Below, piece after piece: positions 32,021 to 40,740 of a DNA stretch of 64,000 nt (its first letter is position 1; each line of letters begins with the position of its first letter). A model generated the notes under the pieces. That model searched no databases and was not told where the DNA came from. It was given only the letters and a program-made list of their open reading frames with translations. The position numbers and the translations under genes were made by a program. Origin of the DNA: Rhizobium lentis (GTDB lineage Bacteria; Pseudomonadota; Alphaproteobacteria; Rhizobiales; Rhizobiaceae); NCBI RefSeq assembly GCF_017352135.1, contig NZ_CP071454.1, forward strand, positions 1,521,501 to 1,585,500. Reading direction: 5' to 3'.

Positions 32021-33862
32021 TCAGTAGACGCGCGCTTTCGGCTCGATCTTGTGCGGATCGATGCCGTCGGCGATCAGTTCGGTGTGGACCGGCCGGTAAT
32101 CGAGCTTCACATCGCCCGCCTCGTTCACCCAGGCAAGCGTATGCTTGCGCCAGTTGACGTCGTCACGGCCGGAGAATGCCCCCTCGGTATAGTCCTCGCG
32201 GGCATGCGAACCGCGGCTTTCCTTGCGGGCTTCGGCGCCGTAGATCGTCGTGATGGCGTTGGCCATCAGGTTCTGCAGTTCGAGCGTTTCCACGAGGTCG
32301 GAGTTCCAGACCATCGAACGGTCGGTGACCTTGAGATCGGCCATTTCCTGCCAGATCGCCGAAATGCGCCGGCAACCGGATTCCAGCGATTCCTGGGTGC
32401 GGAACACCGCGGCGTCTTCCTGCATGGCGCGCTGCATCTTCTCGCGAAGCGCAGCCGTCGGCGTGCCGCCGCTGGCGTGACGCAGGCCGTCGAAGCGGTC
32501 CATGATCTTGTCGCAGGCCGCGACATTGAGATGGGGAACCGGGGCTGCGCGGTCGATGACCTCGCCGGCGCGGATTGCGGCGGCACGGCCGAAGACCACG
32601 AGGTCGATCAGCGAGTTGGAACCGAGGCGGTTGGCGCCGTGCACCGAGGCGCAGCCTGCTTCGCCGACGGCCATCAGGCCGGGGATGATCCGTTCCGGAT
32701 TGGCGCCGTCGGCATTCAGCACTTCGCCCCAATAGTTGGTCGGAATGCCACCCATATTGTAATGAACGGTCGGCAGAACCGGGATCGGCTCTCGCGTGAC
32801 GTCGACGCCGGCAAAAATCTTGGCGCTCTCGGAAATGCCCGGCAGCCGCTCATGCAGCACGGCCGGATCGAGATGGTCGAGATGCAGGAAGATGTGATCC
32901 TTGTTTTTGCCGACGCCGCGGCCTTCGCGGATCTCGAGCGTCATGCAGCGCGAGACGACGTCGCGCGACGCAAGGTCCTTGGCCGACGGCGCGTAACGCT
33001 CCATGAAGCGTTCGCCCTCGGAATTGACGAGGTAGCCGCCTTCGCCGCGGGCTCCCTCGGTAATCAGACAGCCCGAACCATAGATGCCGGTCGGATGGAA
33101 CTGCACGAATTCCATGTCCTGCAGCGGCAGGCCGGCGCGCGCCACCATGCCGCCGCCGTCTCCGGTGCAGGTATGGGCTGATGTCGCCGAAAAATAGGCG
33201 CGGCCGTAGCCGCCGGTCGCCAGCACCACCATCTTGGCGGCGAAGCGATGAATTGTGCCGTCATCGAGGCACCAGGCGACGACGCCGGTGCAGCGGCTGC
33301 CGTCTTCCGACATGATCAGATCGAGCGCGAAATACTCGATGAAGAATTCTGCGTTGTGGCGCAGCGACTGGCCGTAAAGCGTGTGCAGGATGGCGTGGCC
33401 GGTGCGGTCGGCGACGGCGCAGGTGCGCTGCACCGGCGGGCCCTCGCCGTAATTCTGCATGTGGCCGCCGAACGGGCGCTGGTAGATCTTGCCTTCTTCG
33501 TTGCGCGAGAACGGCACGCCATAATGCTCGAGCTCATAGACCGCCTTCGGCGCTTCCATAGTGAGATACTGCATGGCGTCGACGTCGCCGAGCCAGTCGG
33601 AACCCTTGACGGTGTCGTAAAGGTGCCACTGCCAGCTGTCGGGCGTCATGTTGCGCAGCGAAGCGGCGATGCCGCCCTGGGCTGCAACCGTGTGCGAGCG
33701 GGTCGGGAACACCTTGGTGATGCAGGCGGTGCGGAAACCCTGCTCGGCCATGCCGAGCGTGGCGCGCAAGCCCGCGCCGCCGGCGCCGACGACGATCACG
33801 TCGTAGGAGTGATCGACATATTTGTAGGCCTTGCCGTTCTGGGCGGGTGAAGTCGGTGCCAT
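32021..33862 (-). CDS. sdhA: Succinate dehydrogenase flavoprotein subunit
   Basis: A 613-residue flavoprotein. The FAD fold is [20 protein letters not shown], the flavinylated histidine lies in [16 protein letters not shown], and active-site regions [22 protein letters not shown] cut across [13 protein letters not shown] blocks, with [19 protein letters not shown] and the C-terminal REDYTEG region near [10 protein letters not shown]. It oxidises succinate to fumarate in the citric acid cycle and Complex II. Start ATG 33862 ([10 protein letters not shown]), seven bases after sdhD. Confidence 0.98.
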   Translation of the reverse strand: MAPTSPAQNGKAYKYVDHSYDVIVVGAGGAGLRATLGMAEQGFRTACITKVFPTRSHTVAAQGGIAASLRNMTPDSWQWHLYDTVKGSDWLGDVDAMQYLTMEAPKAVYELEHYGVPFSRNEEGKIYQRPFGGHMQNYGEGPPVQRTCAVADRTGHAILHTLYGQSLRHNAEFFIEYFALDLIMSEDGSRCTGVVAWCLDDGTIHRFAAKMVVLATGGYGRAYFSATSAHTCTGDGGGMVARAGLPLQDMEFVQFHPTGIYGSGCLITEGARGEGGYLVNSEGERFMERYAPSAKDLASRDVVSRCMTLEIREGRGVGKNKDHIFLHLDHLDPAVLHERLPGISESAKIFAGVDVTREPIPVLPTVHYNMGGIPTNYWGEVLNADGANPERIIPGLMAVGEAGCASVHGANRLGSNSLIDLVVFGRAAAIRAGEVIDRAAPVPHLNVAACDKIMDRFDGLRHASGGTPTAALREKMQRAMQEDAAVFRTQESLESGCRRISAIWQEMADLKVTDRSMVWNSDLVETLELQNLMANAITTIYGAEARKESRGSHAREDYTEGAFSGRDDVNWRKHTLAWVNEAGDVKLDYRPVHTELIADGIDPHKIEPKARVY

Positions 33863-33869
33863 GTCGAGC

Positions 33870-34250
33870 TTATCCTACGAATGCGATTTTCAGAATGGCG
33901 AAGAGACAGAGGCCGGCGATCACGATCGCAAAGAACGTGTTCAGCATCAAAAGGGCGATCTTGCCGAATTCGCCGTGCACGTAATCCTCAATGATCACCT
34001 GCATGCCGAGCTTCATATGGACGACGCCGGAGATCACCATCAATCCCATGACGACGGCGACAAAGGGGTTGGACAGCGCGCGAACCACGTCCGCATAGGG
34101 CGCGCCGGCATAGGCGATCATGAAGATGACGAAGAAGAGGATGAGCGGAATATTGGAGACGGCCGTCAGCCGCTGACGCCAGAAATGGCTCGTGCCTTCC
34201 TTGGCGGAGCCGAGCCCGCGAACTTTGCCGAGGGGGGTGCGCATATCCAT
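33870..34250 (-). CDS. sdhD: Succinate dehydrogenase membrane anchor subunit
   Basis: A 126-residue protein with three membrane segments (about residues 32-50, 60-78 and 100-122). The conserved heme/quinone region [17 protein letters not shown] contains the histidine and the DY pair typical of SdhD. It lies between sdhC (10 bases) and sdhA (7 bases), so the operon order is sdhCDAB. Confidence 0.95.
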   Translation of the reverse strand: MDMRTPLGKVRGLGSAKEGTSHFWRQRLTAVSNIPLILFFVIFMIAYAGAPYADVVRALSNPFVAVVMGLMVISGVVHMKLGMQVIIEDYVHGEFGKIALLMLNTFFAIVIAGLCLFAILKIAFVG

Positions 34251-34260
34251 GAGAGGACCT

Positions 34261-34656
34261 TCAGAAGCGAATGAGGAAACCGATCACCCAGACCAGAACG
34301 GTCAGACAGAGCGACCCGACAATGTTGGCGATGGCAAGCTTGGTCGAGACTTCCTTCTCGAAACCGTAGCCGAGGTCCCACATGAGATGGCGGAACCCGC
34401 CGAGCATGTGGTGCAGCAATGCCCAGGTATAACCGAGAAGCACGAGCTTGCCGAGAAGACTGCCGAGCACCCAGTTGGCCCAGTCGTAAGAGCCCTGGCC
34501 GCTTGCGGCCGCGATCAGCCACCAGGCGACGAGCAGCGTGCCAACGTAAAGCGCACCACCGGTGATGCGGTGGACGATGGACATGACCATGGTGGGAATA
34601 AGCTTGTAGACTTGCAAATGCGGCGACAGGGGCCGGTTATTTGTCACGTTCGCCAT
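34261..34656 (-). CDS. sdhC: Succinate dehydrogenase cytochrome b556 subunit
   Basis: A 131-residue anchor subunit. The N-terminal [12 protein letters not shown] and the [11 protein letters not shown] motif, which carries the quinone-site serine and arginine, are diagnostic. The heme-ligand histidine is in [14 protein letters not shown]. Three membrane helices are seen. I chose ATG 34656 ([11 protein letters not shown]) over a frame starting 45 bases upstream. It is the first gene of the sdh operon, and its promoter must be in 34657-34969. Confidence 0.96.
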   Translation of the reverse strand: MANVTNNRPLSPHLQVYKLIPTMVMSIVHRITGGALYVGTLLVAWWLIAAASGQGSYDWANWVLGSLLGKLVLLGYTWALLHHMLGGFRHLMWDLGYGFEKEVSTKLAIANIVGSLCLTVLVWVIGFLIRF

Positions 34657-34969
34657 CAGAACCTCGCGGCGGCTTCTCTGCGCTCCCGTTTTCCGGAGCA
34701 TGCTCAGTCAACCACACGAATGACGAAATTTTCTGTGTGCGTTGCATCAATTGCGACGTTTACTCACGGAAAAGCCGGACGACAAGCACAATCGCTGTCT
34801 GCATTTAATTTAATCGATTCGGGTTACCGCGAAGTCTGCGGCTCATTCAAACTCGTCTTTTGCACTCAATATTCCTGCCGCTCTTCCGGCGATAATGGAC
34901 AAGCTGCCGGTTTTGGCGCAATCTCGCGTTAAAGATTTGTTAACGATTGGATTTCCGGAGACCGGCGCC
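34657..34969. other. Divergent regulatory region between sdhC and the secreted His-rich gene
   Basis: About 313 AT-rich bases with no gene visible. It must contain the sdh operon promoter on the minus strand and the promoter of the gene at 34970 on the plus strand. The plus-strand side holds a CtrA-type TTAA-N7-TTAA site at 34929-34944. A GATTC (CcrM-type GANTC) lies in TTTAATCGATTCGGG near 34815. No hairpin of note. Confidence 0.6.
34929..34944 (+). promoter_or_regulatory. Candidate CtrA-binding site (TTAA-N7-TTAAC)
   Basis: TTAA (34929-34932), seven bases AGATTTG, then TTAAC (34940-34944), followed by GATTG. This matches the full alphaproteobacterial CtrA consensus TTAA-N7-TTAA. It ends 25 bases before the ATG of the secreted His-rich protein gene. 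Confidence 0.55.
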
Positions 34970-35461
34970 ATGTCTCGTAGTCTGTCCGCAGTCACCCTGC
35001 TCGCGCTCGCAGCACTTGCCGCACTTCCCGCCACAGCGGGCGAACGTCGTCATGATGATCGATTTTTCGGGCATCGCCACGCTTTCCACGGCGGATTGCT
35101 TCTCGGCAAACAGGTGAGCTGGCGCAATCGCGGCATCCGCTTCAACGATTTCTATGCGCATCGCCACGGCCGAAACCGGATGCCGATGCTGACCCGCTAT
35201 TCGTCAGCAGCGACAAATCGCGTGGTCCGCAGCAATCTCATTGTCGTCGTGCCCCAGGCGCCGGCCGACAGCGGCGACACCTATTCCGGCTCTTCCTATG
35301 CCTATCAGGTCGACGGCGGCACCTATGTCGGCGGTTATGGCTACGGCTTCTCCTCCCCCGTCCGGCCTGAGCCGCTGGCGCCGAAGGCGAAAGTCATCGA
35401 CGTCGCCGTCCAGGACGATCCTTGCGCCTATGAGGCCAATGTCTGCGTCATCCGGCCTTAA
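34970..35461 (+). CDS. Secreted His/Arg-rich protein of unknown function
   Basis: A 163-residue protein with a clear signal peptide (MSRSLSAVTLLALAALAALPATAGE). The mature N-terminus is rich in His, Arg and aromatic residues (ERRHDDRFFGHRHAFHGG, then FYAHRHGRNRM), and a Gly/Tyr/Ser-rich stretch around residues 105-130 (SGSSYAYQVDGGTYVGGYGYG) follows. The C-terminus has two Cys (DDPCAYEANVCVIRP), perhaps a disulfide. ATG 34970 has GGAG nine bases upstream and is preferred to an in-frame start at 34895, which would bury the signal peptide. The CtrA-type site lies just upstream. Its stop shares the four bases TTAA with the stop of the convergent methyltransferase gene. No family recognised. Confidence 0.8.
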   Translation: MSRSLSAVTLLALAALAALPATAGERRHDDRFFGHRHAFHGGLLLGKQVSWRNRGIRFNDFYAHRHGRNRMPMLTRYSSAATNRVVRSNLIVVVPQAPADSGDTYSGSSYAYQVDGGTYVGGYGYGFSSPVRPEPLAPKAKVIDVAVQDDPCAYEANVCVIRP

Positions 35462-36111
35462 ATATTTGAGGCAAAGCGCCAAACGGTCGTCTTCTTGATT
35501 TCGCTGTCCTCCAGCGCCCGCGTCACCGGAACCTGATAGACCGCGCAAAACTCCAATCGATCCCGAGGCAGGTAGCTGCGCCCGGGATCGCCGACGAGCA
35601 CCGGCTTGCCTTCGGCGACCAGCCGGTCAAACCAAGGCACGAGCGCATCGGCAAAAGCCCGCTCGTAGAAAACATCGCCGGCAAGCACGATATCCGCATC
35701 GACTGCCTGTCCGATGAGATCGGCGCCGGCAAATCCGAGTGAAACCCTATTGACCGCCGCATTCAGCCGGATCGCCGTTTCCGCCCAGGGATCGATATCG
35801 CTGGCGGTAACCTCGAGGGCGCCAGCAATGACCGCCGCAATGCCAACGAGGCCGGAACCGCTGGCGAAATCCAGCACGCGCTTCCCGCGCACCGTCTCCG
35901 GATGATCGAGAACATAGCGCGCCAGCCCCTGCCCGCCCGCCCAGGCGAAAGCCCAGAAGGGCGGCGGCAGGCCGATCGCCTCCAGCTCCTCCTCCGTCTT
36001 CAGCCAGAGTTCATGCGCCTCGCTTGCGAGATGCAGCGAAATCTCCGGTACGTGCGGCGGCGCCATCACGCTGGTATTGGCACGGATGAAGGCTTCCGGA
36101 TCGGTTTTCAA
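35458..36111 (-). CDS. SAM-dependent methyltransferase, class I (protein-lysine or nicotinamide-type)
   Basis: A 217-residue methyltransferase. SAM motif I is VLDFASGSGLVGIAAVIAGA, then VTASDIDPWAETAIRLN, and motif IV is DIVLAGDVFYE. The WAFAWAGGQGLARYVLDHPE stretch before motif I resembles METTL20/EtfB-lysine methyltransferases. The start is taken as TTG 36111, which overlaps the EVE-domain gene stop (TTGA); ATG 36066 (MAPPHVPEIS) is the alternative. The rest of the open frame upstream overlaps the EVE gene and has no family residues. It is the last gene of a five-gene minus-strand operon beginning at tsaD. Confidence 0.8.
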   Translation of the reverse strand: MKTDPEAFIRANTSVMAPPHVPEISLHLASEAHELWLKTEEELEAIGLPPPFWAFAWAGGQGLARYVLDHPETVRGKRVLDFASGSGLVGIAAVIAGALEVTASDIDPWAETAIRLNAAVNRVSLGFAGADLIGQAVDADIVLAGDVFYERAFADALVPWFDRLVAEGKPVLVGDPGRSYLPRDRLEFCAVYQVPVTRALEDSEIKKTTVWRFASNI

Positions 36112-36539
36112 CGCGGCGGGTTGTCCAGCCCGCCCATGCGGCAGATTTCGAGATATTCGTCCTCGGTCACCGGCTGCACCGAAAGCCGCATTGAGGTGAC
36201 GAGCGACATCTTGGCGAGCTTGTCGCTCGCCTTCACGTCCTTCAGTGTCACCGGCTTCGGCATGTCCATGACGGCGCGAATATCGACGCAATCCCACTTC
36301 GGATCGCCTTTGGCGGTGGAATCGGGATGTGACAGCGCGCAGACCTCGACAATGCCAACGATCTCCAGCCCGTCATTGGAATGGTAGAAGAAGCCCTTGT
36401 CGCCGATCTGCATCGCCCGCATATTGTTGCGCGCCAGATAATTGCGCACGCCCGTCCATTCCGTGCCCTTGTCGCCGGCAGCCTTCTGCTGCTCCCACGA
36501 CCAGGAGGCCGGCTCGGATTTATAGAGCCAGTGCGCCAT
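36108..36539 (-). CDS. EVE-domain protein
   Basis: A 143-residue single-domain protein: the opening HWLYKSEPASWSWEQ, the WTGVRNYLARNNMRAMQIGDKGFFYHS region and the IVGIVEVCALSHPDST and WDCVDIRAVM blocks are typical of the EVE (PUA-like) fold. EVE domains are proposed to read modified bases in DNA or RNA. It starts two bases before the preceding YciI-type gene stop and overlaps the methyltransferase start, so the three are coupled. Role in this operon unknown; an RNA-modification link with TsaD is inference. Confidence 0.88.
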   Translation of the reverse strand: MAHWLYKSEPASWSWEQQKAAGDKGTEWTGVRNYLARNNMRAMQIGDKGFFYHSNDGLEIVGIVEVCALSHPDSTAKGDPKWDCVDIRAVMDMPKPVTLKDVKASDKLAKMSLVTSMRLSVQPVTEDEYLEICRMGGLDNPPR

Positions 36540-36541
36540 GC

Positions 36542-36835
36542 TTATGCCTCCGGTTTGTTGAAGACCCAGTTGAAGGGTTTGACCTCGACGCTTTCAAACA
36601 ACCCTGCCTTGGCGTAGGGGTCGGCATCGCCGAGCGCCTTAGCTTCTTCCGCCGTCTCAGCCGTCACCATGACCAGGCTGCCGCAGGCCTTGCCTTCGTC
36701 GTCGAGGAAGGGACCGGCCATGGCGAGCTTGCCTTCGGCATTGAGCTTGTTGAGATAGTCGAGATGCGTCGGCCGCGTCTCCAGGCGGATGTTCAGATGT
36801 CCCGGCTTGTCTTTGCAGAGAAGGGCGAAAAGCAA
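36542..36835 (-). CDS. YciI family protein
   Basis: A 97-residue protein with the full YciI pattern: MLFALLCKDKPGHLNIRLETRPTHLDYL at the start (His in the first helix), LAMAGPFLDDEGKACGSLVMV, and the DPYAKAGLFESVEVKPFNWVF end with the conserved Asp-Pro. YciI proteins have a ferredoxin-like dimer fold, and a few act as hydrolases or dehalogenases. It lies ten bases after gpsA and two bases before the EVE gene. A more diverged family member lies between sucA and sucB. Confidence 0.9.
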   Translation of the reverse strand: MLFALLCKDKPGHLNIRLETRPTHLDYLNKLNAEGKLAMAGPFLDDEGKACGSLVMVTAETAEEAKALGDADPYAKAGLFESVEVKPFNWVFNKPEA

Positions 36836-36845
36836 GTCTGTTCTC

Positions 36846-37829
36846 CTATTCGGTGGTGATGGGACGCGTCATCAACTGCTCGATGGCGTCTGATATCTCG
36901 AGCCTGCCGTCGATGATGGCAGAGACGGCGTCGGTTATCGGCATGCTGATCGCCAATTCCGCCGCAAGCCGGGAAGCGATCGAGGCGGCGAGCGCGCCTT
37001 CGACCAACGGGCCTTGCAAGGGATCGGCTTTTTCGCCGCGTCCGAGCGCAATGCCGAAGCGCAGGTTACGCGATTGATGGCTCGTTGCCGTCAGCACCAG
37101 ATCGCCGAGACCGGAAAGCCCGCGCACCGTATCCGCCTTCCCGCCCTTGGCCACCACGAAACGCGACATTTCCGCAAGCCCGCGCGCAATCAGCGCCGCG
37201 CGTGCGGAATCACCGATGCCCCGGCCTTCGACAATGCCGCAGGCGATCGCCAGCACGTTCTTCAGCGCGCCGCCGAGCTGCACGCCGATCCGATCGTCGG
37301 AGGCGTAGAGCCGGAAGGTCCGGCCTGATATCGCCTGCGCGAGCCGCTCCGCGGTCTCCATATCCGCCGCTGCGATCGCCATTGCCGTCGGCAGGCCTTT
37401 GGCGATGTCGGCGGCAAAGCCCGGACCGGAGAGCACGGCGATGCTGTGGCCCGGCAGTTCCCGCTCCAGCATGTCGGTCAAAAGATTTCCGGTCGCCCGT
37501 TCGATGCCCTTGGCGCAGGTGACGAGGATGGCATCCTTCGCAAGATAGGGGCCGTATTGCCGCGCCGCATCGGCCTGGGCCTGCGACGGCATCGCAAAAA
37601 GCACGATCGAGGCGCTGGCGACCGCCTCAGCCTCGGCGGAAAATTCCAGGGTGTCGGGCAGGGTAATGCCGGGCAGCACCGCATCATGCAACCGTTCGCT
37701 CTTCAGGTCGGCGATCAACGATGGATCGCGCCCGACGAGCGTTACCGCACTGCGGCCGGCAAGGGCGATGACGGTGGCAAGCGCCGTGCCGAAAGCACCC
37801 GATCCGACGACGGCGATCGTTTCGCTCAT
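36846..37829 (-). CDS. gpsA: Glycerol-3-phosphate dehydrogenase [NAD(P)+]
   Basis: A 327-residue enzyme making glycerol-3-phosphate for phospholipids. The N-terminal fold is [19 protein letters not shown], followed by [30 protein letters not shown], the catalytic-lysine region [15 protein letters not shown] and [22 protein letters not shown] 37829 overlaps the tsaD stop by four bases (ATGA); a longer frame extends into tsaD but is not family-like. Operon: tsaD-gpsA-YciI-EVE-methyltransferase. Confidence 0.96.
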   Translation of the reverse strand: MSETIAVVGSGAFGTALATVIALAGRSAVTLVGRDPSLIADLKSERLHDAVLPGITLPDTLEFSAEAEAVASASIVLFAMPSQAQADAARQYGPYLAKDAILVTCAKGIERATGNLLTDMLERELPGHSIAVLSGPGFAADIAKGLPTAMAIAAADMETAERLAQAISGRTFRLYASDDRIGVQLGGALKNVLAIACGIVEGRGIGDSARAALIARGLAEMSRFVVAKGGKADTVRGLSGLGDLVLTATSHQSRNLRFGIALGRGEKADPLQGPLVEGALAASIASRLAAELAISMPITDAVSAIIDGRLEISDAIEQLMTRPITTE

Positions 37830-38935
37830 GCCTTGGCCCCTCGTTTTCCAAAACCGATCAGCGTTTCCGCCTTGGAATCGAGCGGCCAGCGCGAACGCGG
37901 CTGCACGTCGAGCGCGTCGGGCTGAGCACCTGTGGCCATGCGCTCCAGTCCCGCCCAGGCGATCATCACGGCATTGTCGGTGCAGAGATGCAGCGGCGGT
38001 GCAATGAAACGGAAGCCATTCTTGTCGCAAAGTGCCTGCAATGTGCCGCGCAGTTCGAGATTGGCGGCGACACCGCCGGCAACGACGAGCGCCGGTTTCT
38101 CGCCGGCAGCCGGGAACGTCGCCGCAAATTCCGTCTTGAACCGCCGCAGGCCACGACCGATGCGGTCCTTCAGCGTGCGCGAAATCGCCTTCTGGAACGA
38201 GGCGCAGATATCAGCAACGTCCTGATCGCTGAGCGGCGCGATCTCTTGTGCGGCTTGCCGCACCGCCGTCTTCAGGCCGGAGAAGGAAAAGTCGAGCCGT
38301 GCCTCGCCGACGAGCGGGCGCGGAAAATCGAAACGATCGGCATTCCCATCCCGCGCCATCCGCTCGACGGCCGGCCCGCCGGGATAGGGAAGCCCAAGCA
38401 GCTTCGCCGTCTTGTCGAAGGCTTCGCCGAGCGCATCGTCGATCGTCGTGCCCCAGCGCTCATATTCTCCGACGCCGCGCACCAGGATGAGCTGGGTATG
38501 GCCGCCGGAGACGAGCAGCATCAGATAGGGAAATGAAAGCCCGTCCGTCAGCCGTGCCGTCAGCGCGTGGCCCTCGAGATGGTTGACCGCGTAAAGCGGT
38601 TTGCCGGCGGCCCTGGCGATTGCCTTGCCGGTCATCAGCCCCACAAGCAGTCCGCCGATCAGCCCCGGCCCCGAAGTGGCGGCGACGGCGTCGATATCGG
38701 CCAGCGACACATTGGCGCGCTTCAGCGCCTCCTCGATGAGCTCGTCCAGCGCCTCGACATGGGCGCGTGCGGCAATCTCCGGCACCACGCCGCCATAGGC
38801 GCTATGCTCGTCGAGCTGGGAAAGCACGACATCGGAGAGAACATTGGAATGCCCTTTTGCATCGCGCTCGACAACGGCGGCGGCGGTCTCGTCGCAGCTC
38901 GTTTCAATGCCAAGGATACGCAGATAGGGAACCAT
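37826..38935 (-). CDS. tsaD: tRNA N6-threonylcarbamoyladenosine transferase subunit TsaD
   Basis: A 369-residue Kae1/TsaD protein needed for the t6A37 modification of ANN-decoding tRNAs. The start [19 protein letters not shown], the metal-binding HxxxH in [28 protein letters not shown], and [10 protein letters not shown] are all present. ATG 38935 (MVPYLRILG) is chosen over an upstream frame that runs into the hemC promoter. It is the first gene of its operon and divergent from hemC, with 71 bases between the two starts that must hold both promoters. Confidence 0.96.
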   Translation of the reverse strand: MVPYLRILGIETSCDETAAAVVERDAKGHSNVLSDVVLSQLDEHSAYGGVVPEIAARAHVEALDELIEEALKRANVSLADIDAVAATSGPGLIGGLLVGLMTGKAIARAAGKPLYAVNHLEGHALTARLTDGLSFPYLMLLVSGGHTQLILVRGVGEYERWGTTIDDALGEAFDKTAKLLGLPYPGGPAVERMARDGNADRFDFPRPLVGEARLDFSFSGLKTAVRQAAQEIAPLSDQDVADICASFQKAISRTLKDRIGRGLRRFKTEFAATFPAAGEKPALVVAGGVAANLELRGTLQALCDKNGFRFIAPPLHLCTDNAVMIAWAGLERMATGAQPDALDVQPRSRWPLDSKAETLIGFGKRGAKA

Positions 38936-39006
38936 GAGCCTGTTCGTTGATTGCGATAGAACGGAAACCCGTTTACGAGAACTCCGGTAACAACGGAACA
39001 GAGCGG

Positions 39007-39936
39007 ATGCAAACAAAACCTTTCCGGATCGGCACGCGAGGCAGCCCGCTGGCGCTTGCCCAGGCGCATGAGGCCCGTGACAGGCTGATGGCGGCGCACA
39101 ATCTGCCTGAAGAGATGTTCGAGATCGTCGTGCTGACGACCAAGGGCGATCGCATCACCGACCGCTCGCTGGCCGAGATCGGCGGCAAGGGCCTCTTCAC
39201 CGAGGAACTCGAACAGAAGCTTGCCGCGGGCGAGCTGGATTTCGCCGTGCATTCCGCCAAGGACATGCCGACGCACCTGCCGGACGGCCTTCATCTCTCC
39301 GCCTATCTGCCGCGCGAGGATATCCGCGACGCCGTCGTCGGCCGCACCGCCCGCAAACTGATCGACCTGCCGCATGGCGCGACCGTCGGCTCTTCATCGC
39401 TCCGCCGGCAGGCGCTTATCCGCCGCATGCGGCCGGACATCAATGTCATCACCTTCCGCGGCCTGGTCGAGACGCGCCTACGCAAGCTGGAAGAGGGCCA
39501 GGCCGACGCCACCCTGCTGGCGCTTGCCGGCCTCAAGCGCCTTGGCAAGGTCGAGGTGATCACCGATATTCTCGAACCCGACACCTTCCCGCCGGCGCCG
39601 GCCCAGGGTGCGATCTGTATTGAAAGCCGCATCGGCGATGTGAGGGTCGACGATCTGCTGGCGGCCGTCAACGATGCTTCGACCTTCGACACGGTCTCCT
39701 GCGAACGCGCCTTTCTCGCGGCTCTTGATGGCTCCTGCCGCACGCCGATCGGCGGTTATGCCGTCTGTGAAGGCGACCTGATCCGTTTCTCCGGCCTCAT
39801 CATCACGCCCGATGGCCGCAGCCAGCATGCGGTGACGACCGACGGCCACCGCCGCGATGCCGCGGCCCTCGGGACCCGCGCCGGCCAGGACGTGCGCGCC
39901 AGAGCCGGCAGCGCTTTCTTCGACGACTGGCGCTGA
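39007..39936 (+). CDS. hemC: Hydroxymethylbilane synthase (porphobilinogen deaminase)
   Basis: A 309-residue enzyme that polymerises four porphobilinogens. [48 protein letters not shown] and [11 protein letters not shown] are family blocks, and the dipyrromethane-cofactor cysteine is in [15 protein letters not shown] 39007 (MQTKPFRIG) is preferred over ATG 38947. It leads the heme cluster: hemD follows after seven bases. Confidence 0.97.
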   Translation: MQTKPFRIGTRGSPLALAQAHEARDRLMAAHNLPEEMFEIVVLTTKGDRITDRSLAEIGGKGLFTEELEQKLAAGELDFAVHSAKDMPTHLPDGLHLSAYLPREDIRDAVVGRTARKLIDLPHGATVGSSSLRRQALIRRMRPDINVITFRGLVETRLRKLEEGQADATLLALAGLKRLGKVEVITDILEPDTFPPAPAQGAICIESRIGDVRVDDLLAAVNDASTFDTVSCERAFLAALDGSCRTPIGGYAVCEGDLIRFSGLIITPDGRSQHAVTTDGHRRDAAALGTRAGQDVRARAGSAFFDDWR

Positions 39937-39943
39937 AGCCGAC

Positions 39944-40651
39944 ATGCGCGTGCTCGTCACCCGCCCCGCGCATTCAGCCGAGCGAACCGCACAACGTCTG
40001 CGCGAAATGGGTCATGAGCCGCTGCTGCTGCCGCTGCGACAGCCGCTGCATGACGCCGCCGCTGCCGCAAAGGCGCTTGCCGCCACCGGCGGCGCGATCG
40101 CGGTGACCAGCGCTGAAGCTCTCCGGGTCGTTTCAGGACTTGGCGAGAACCTTCGCCCGCATCTTGACCGCCCGCTTTTTGCGGTCGGGGAAACGACGGC
40201 GAAAGAAGCGGAAAGCCTCGGCTTCCAATCGGTTTTCGTATCTTCCGGCAATGGACGTGATCTTGCCGATCTTGTCGCAGCACAAGGTGCGGACGGTTTG
40301 CTCTATCTTACCGGCATGCCGCGCGCCGAGACTTTCGAGCAAGGGCTGCGCGAAAGCGGCATCCGCTTTTCTGTCGCCGAGTGTTATCGTATGCAGCCGG
40401 CAGCGCCCGGCCCGGCCGAGATCGCGGCGATTTTTTTGGGCGGCCAACCGGACGTCATTCTCTTCTATTCCAGGCAGACAGCCGACGATTTCTTTCGCCT
40501 GCCGCAGTTGCGAGCAACCCTGCGGAAGCAGGACGCAATCCGCCTTCTCTGCCTCAGCGAGGCAGTGGCGCAGGCGATTCCGGCGGCCCTGAGAAAAAAC
40601 GTCGCGATTTCGTCGATGCCGGATGAGAAAAGTCTTTTGTCGCTGCTTTGA
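39944..40651 (+). CDS. hemD: Uroporphyrinogen-III synthase
   Basis: A 235-residue protein with the weakly conserved HemD pattern: VLVTRPAHSAERTAQRLREMG, a PLLPL-like stretch (EPLLLPLRQP), AIAVTSAEALRVV, FAVGETTAKEAESLGFQSV, LLYLTGMPRAETFEQGL and VILFYSRQTADDFF. It closes and inverts the D ring of hydroxymethylbilane. The position seven bases after hemC supports the call. The gap to the mitofilin-like gene is 89 bases. Confidence 0.93.
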   Translation: MRVLVTRPAHSAERTAQRLREMGHEPLLLPLRQPLHDAAAAAKALAATGGAIAVTSAEALRVVSGLGENLRPHLDRPLFAVGETTAKEAESLGFQSVFVSSGNGRDLADLVAAQGADGLLYLTGMPRAETFEQGLRESGIRFSVAECYRMQPAAPGPAEIAAIFLGGQPDVILFYSRQTADDFFRLPQLRATLRKQDAIRLLCLSEAVAQAIPAALRKNVAISSMPDEKSLLSLL

Positions 40652-40740
40652 AGGCTTTAGCGGCCCAAATTTGATCTAACCTCTTCCCTTAACTGGCATC
40701 ACTGTCTAGTTTCGTTGCAATGCAGAATAAAGAGGATCTC

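Noticed and set aside
31103..33181. 692-codon plus-strand open frame opposite sdhA and sdhB
   Set aside because: Antisense shadow of conserved sdh genes; composition is His/Asp/Arg-rich without motifs.
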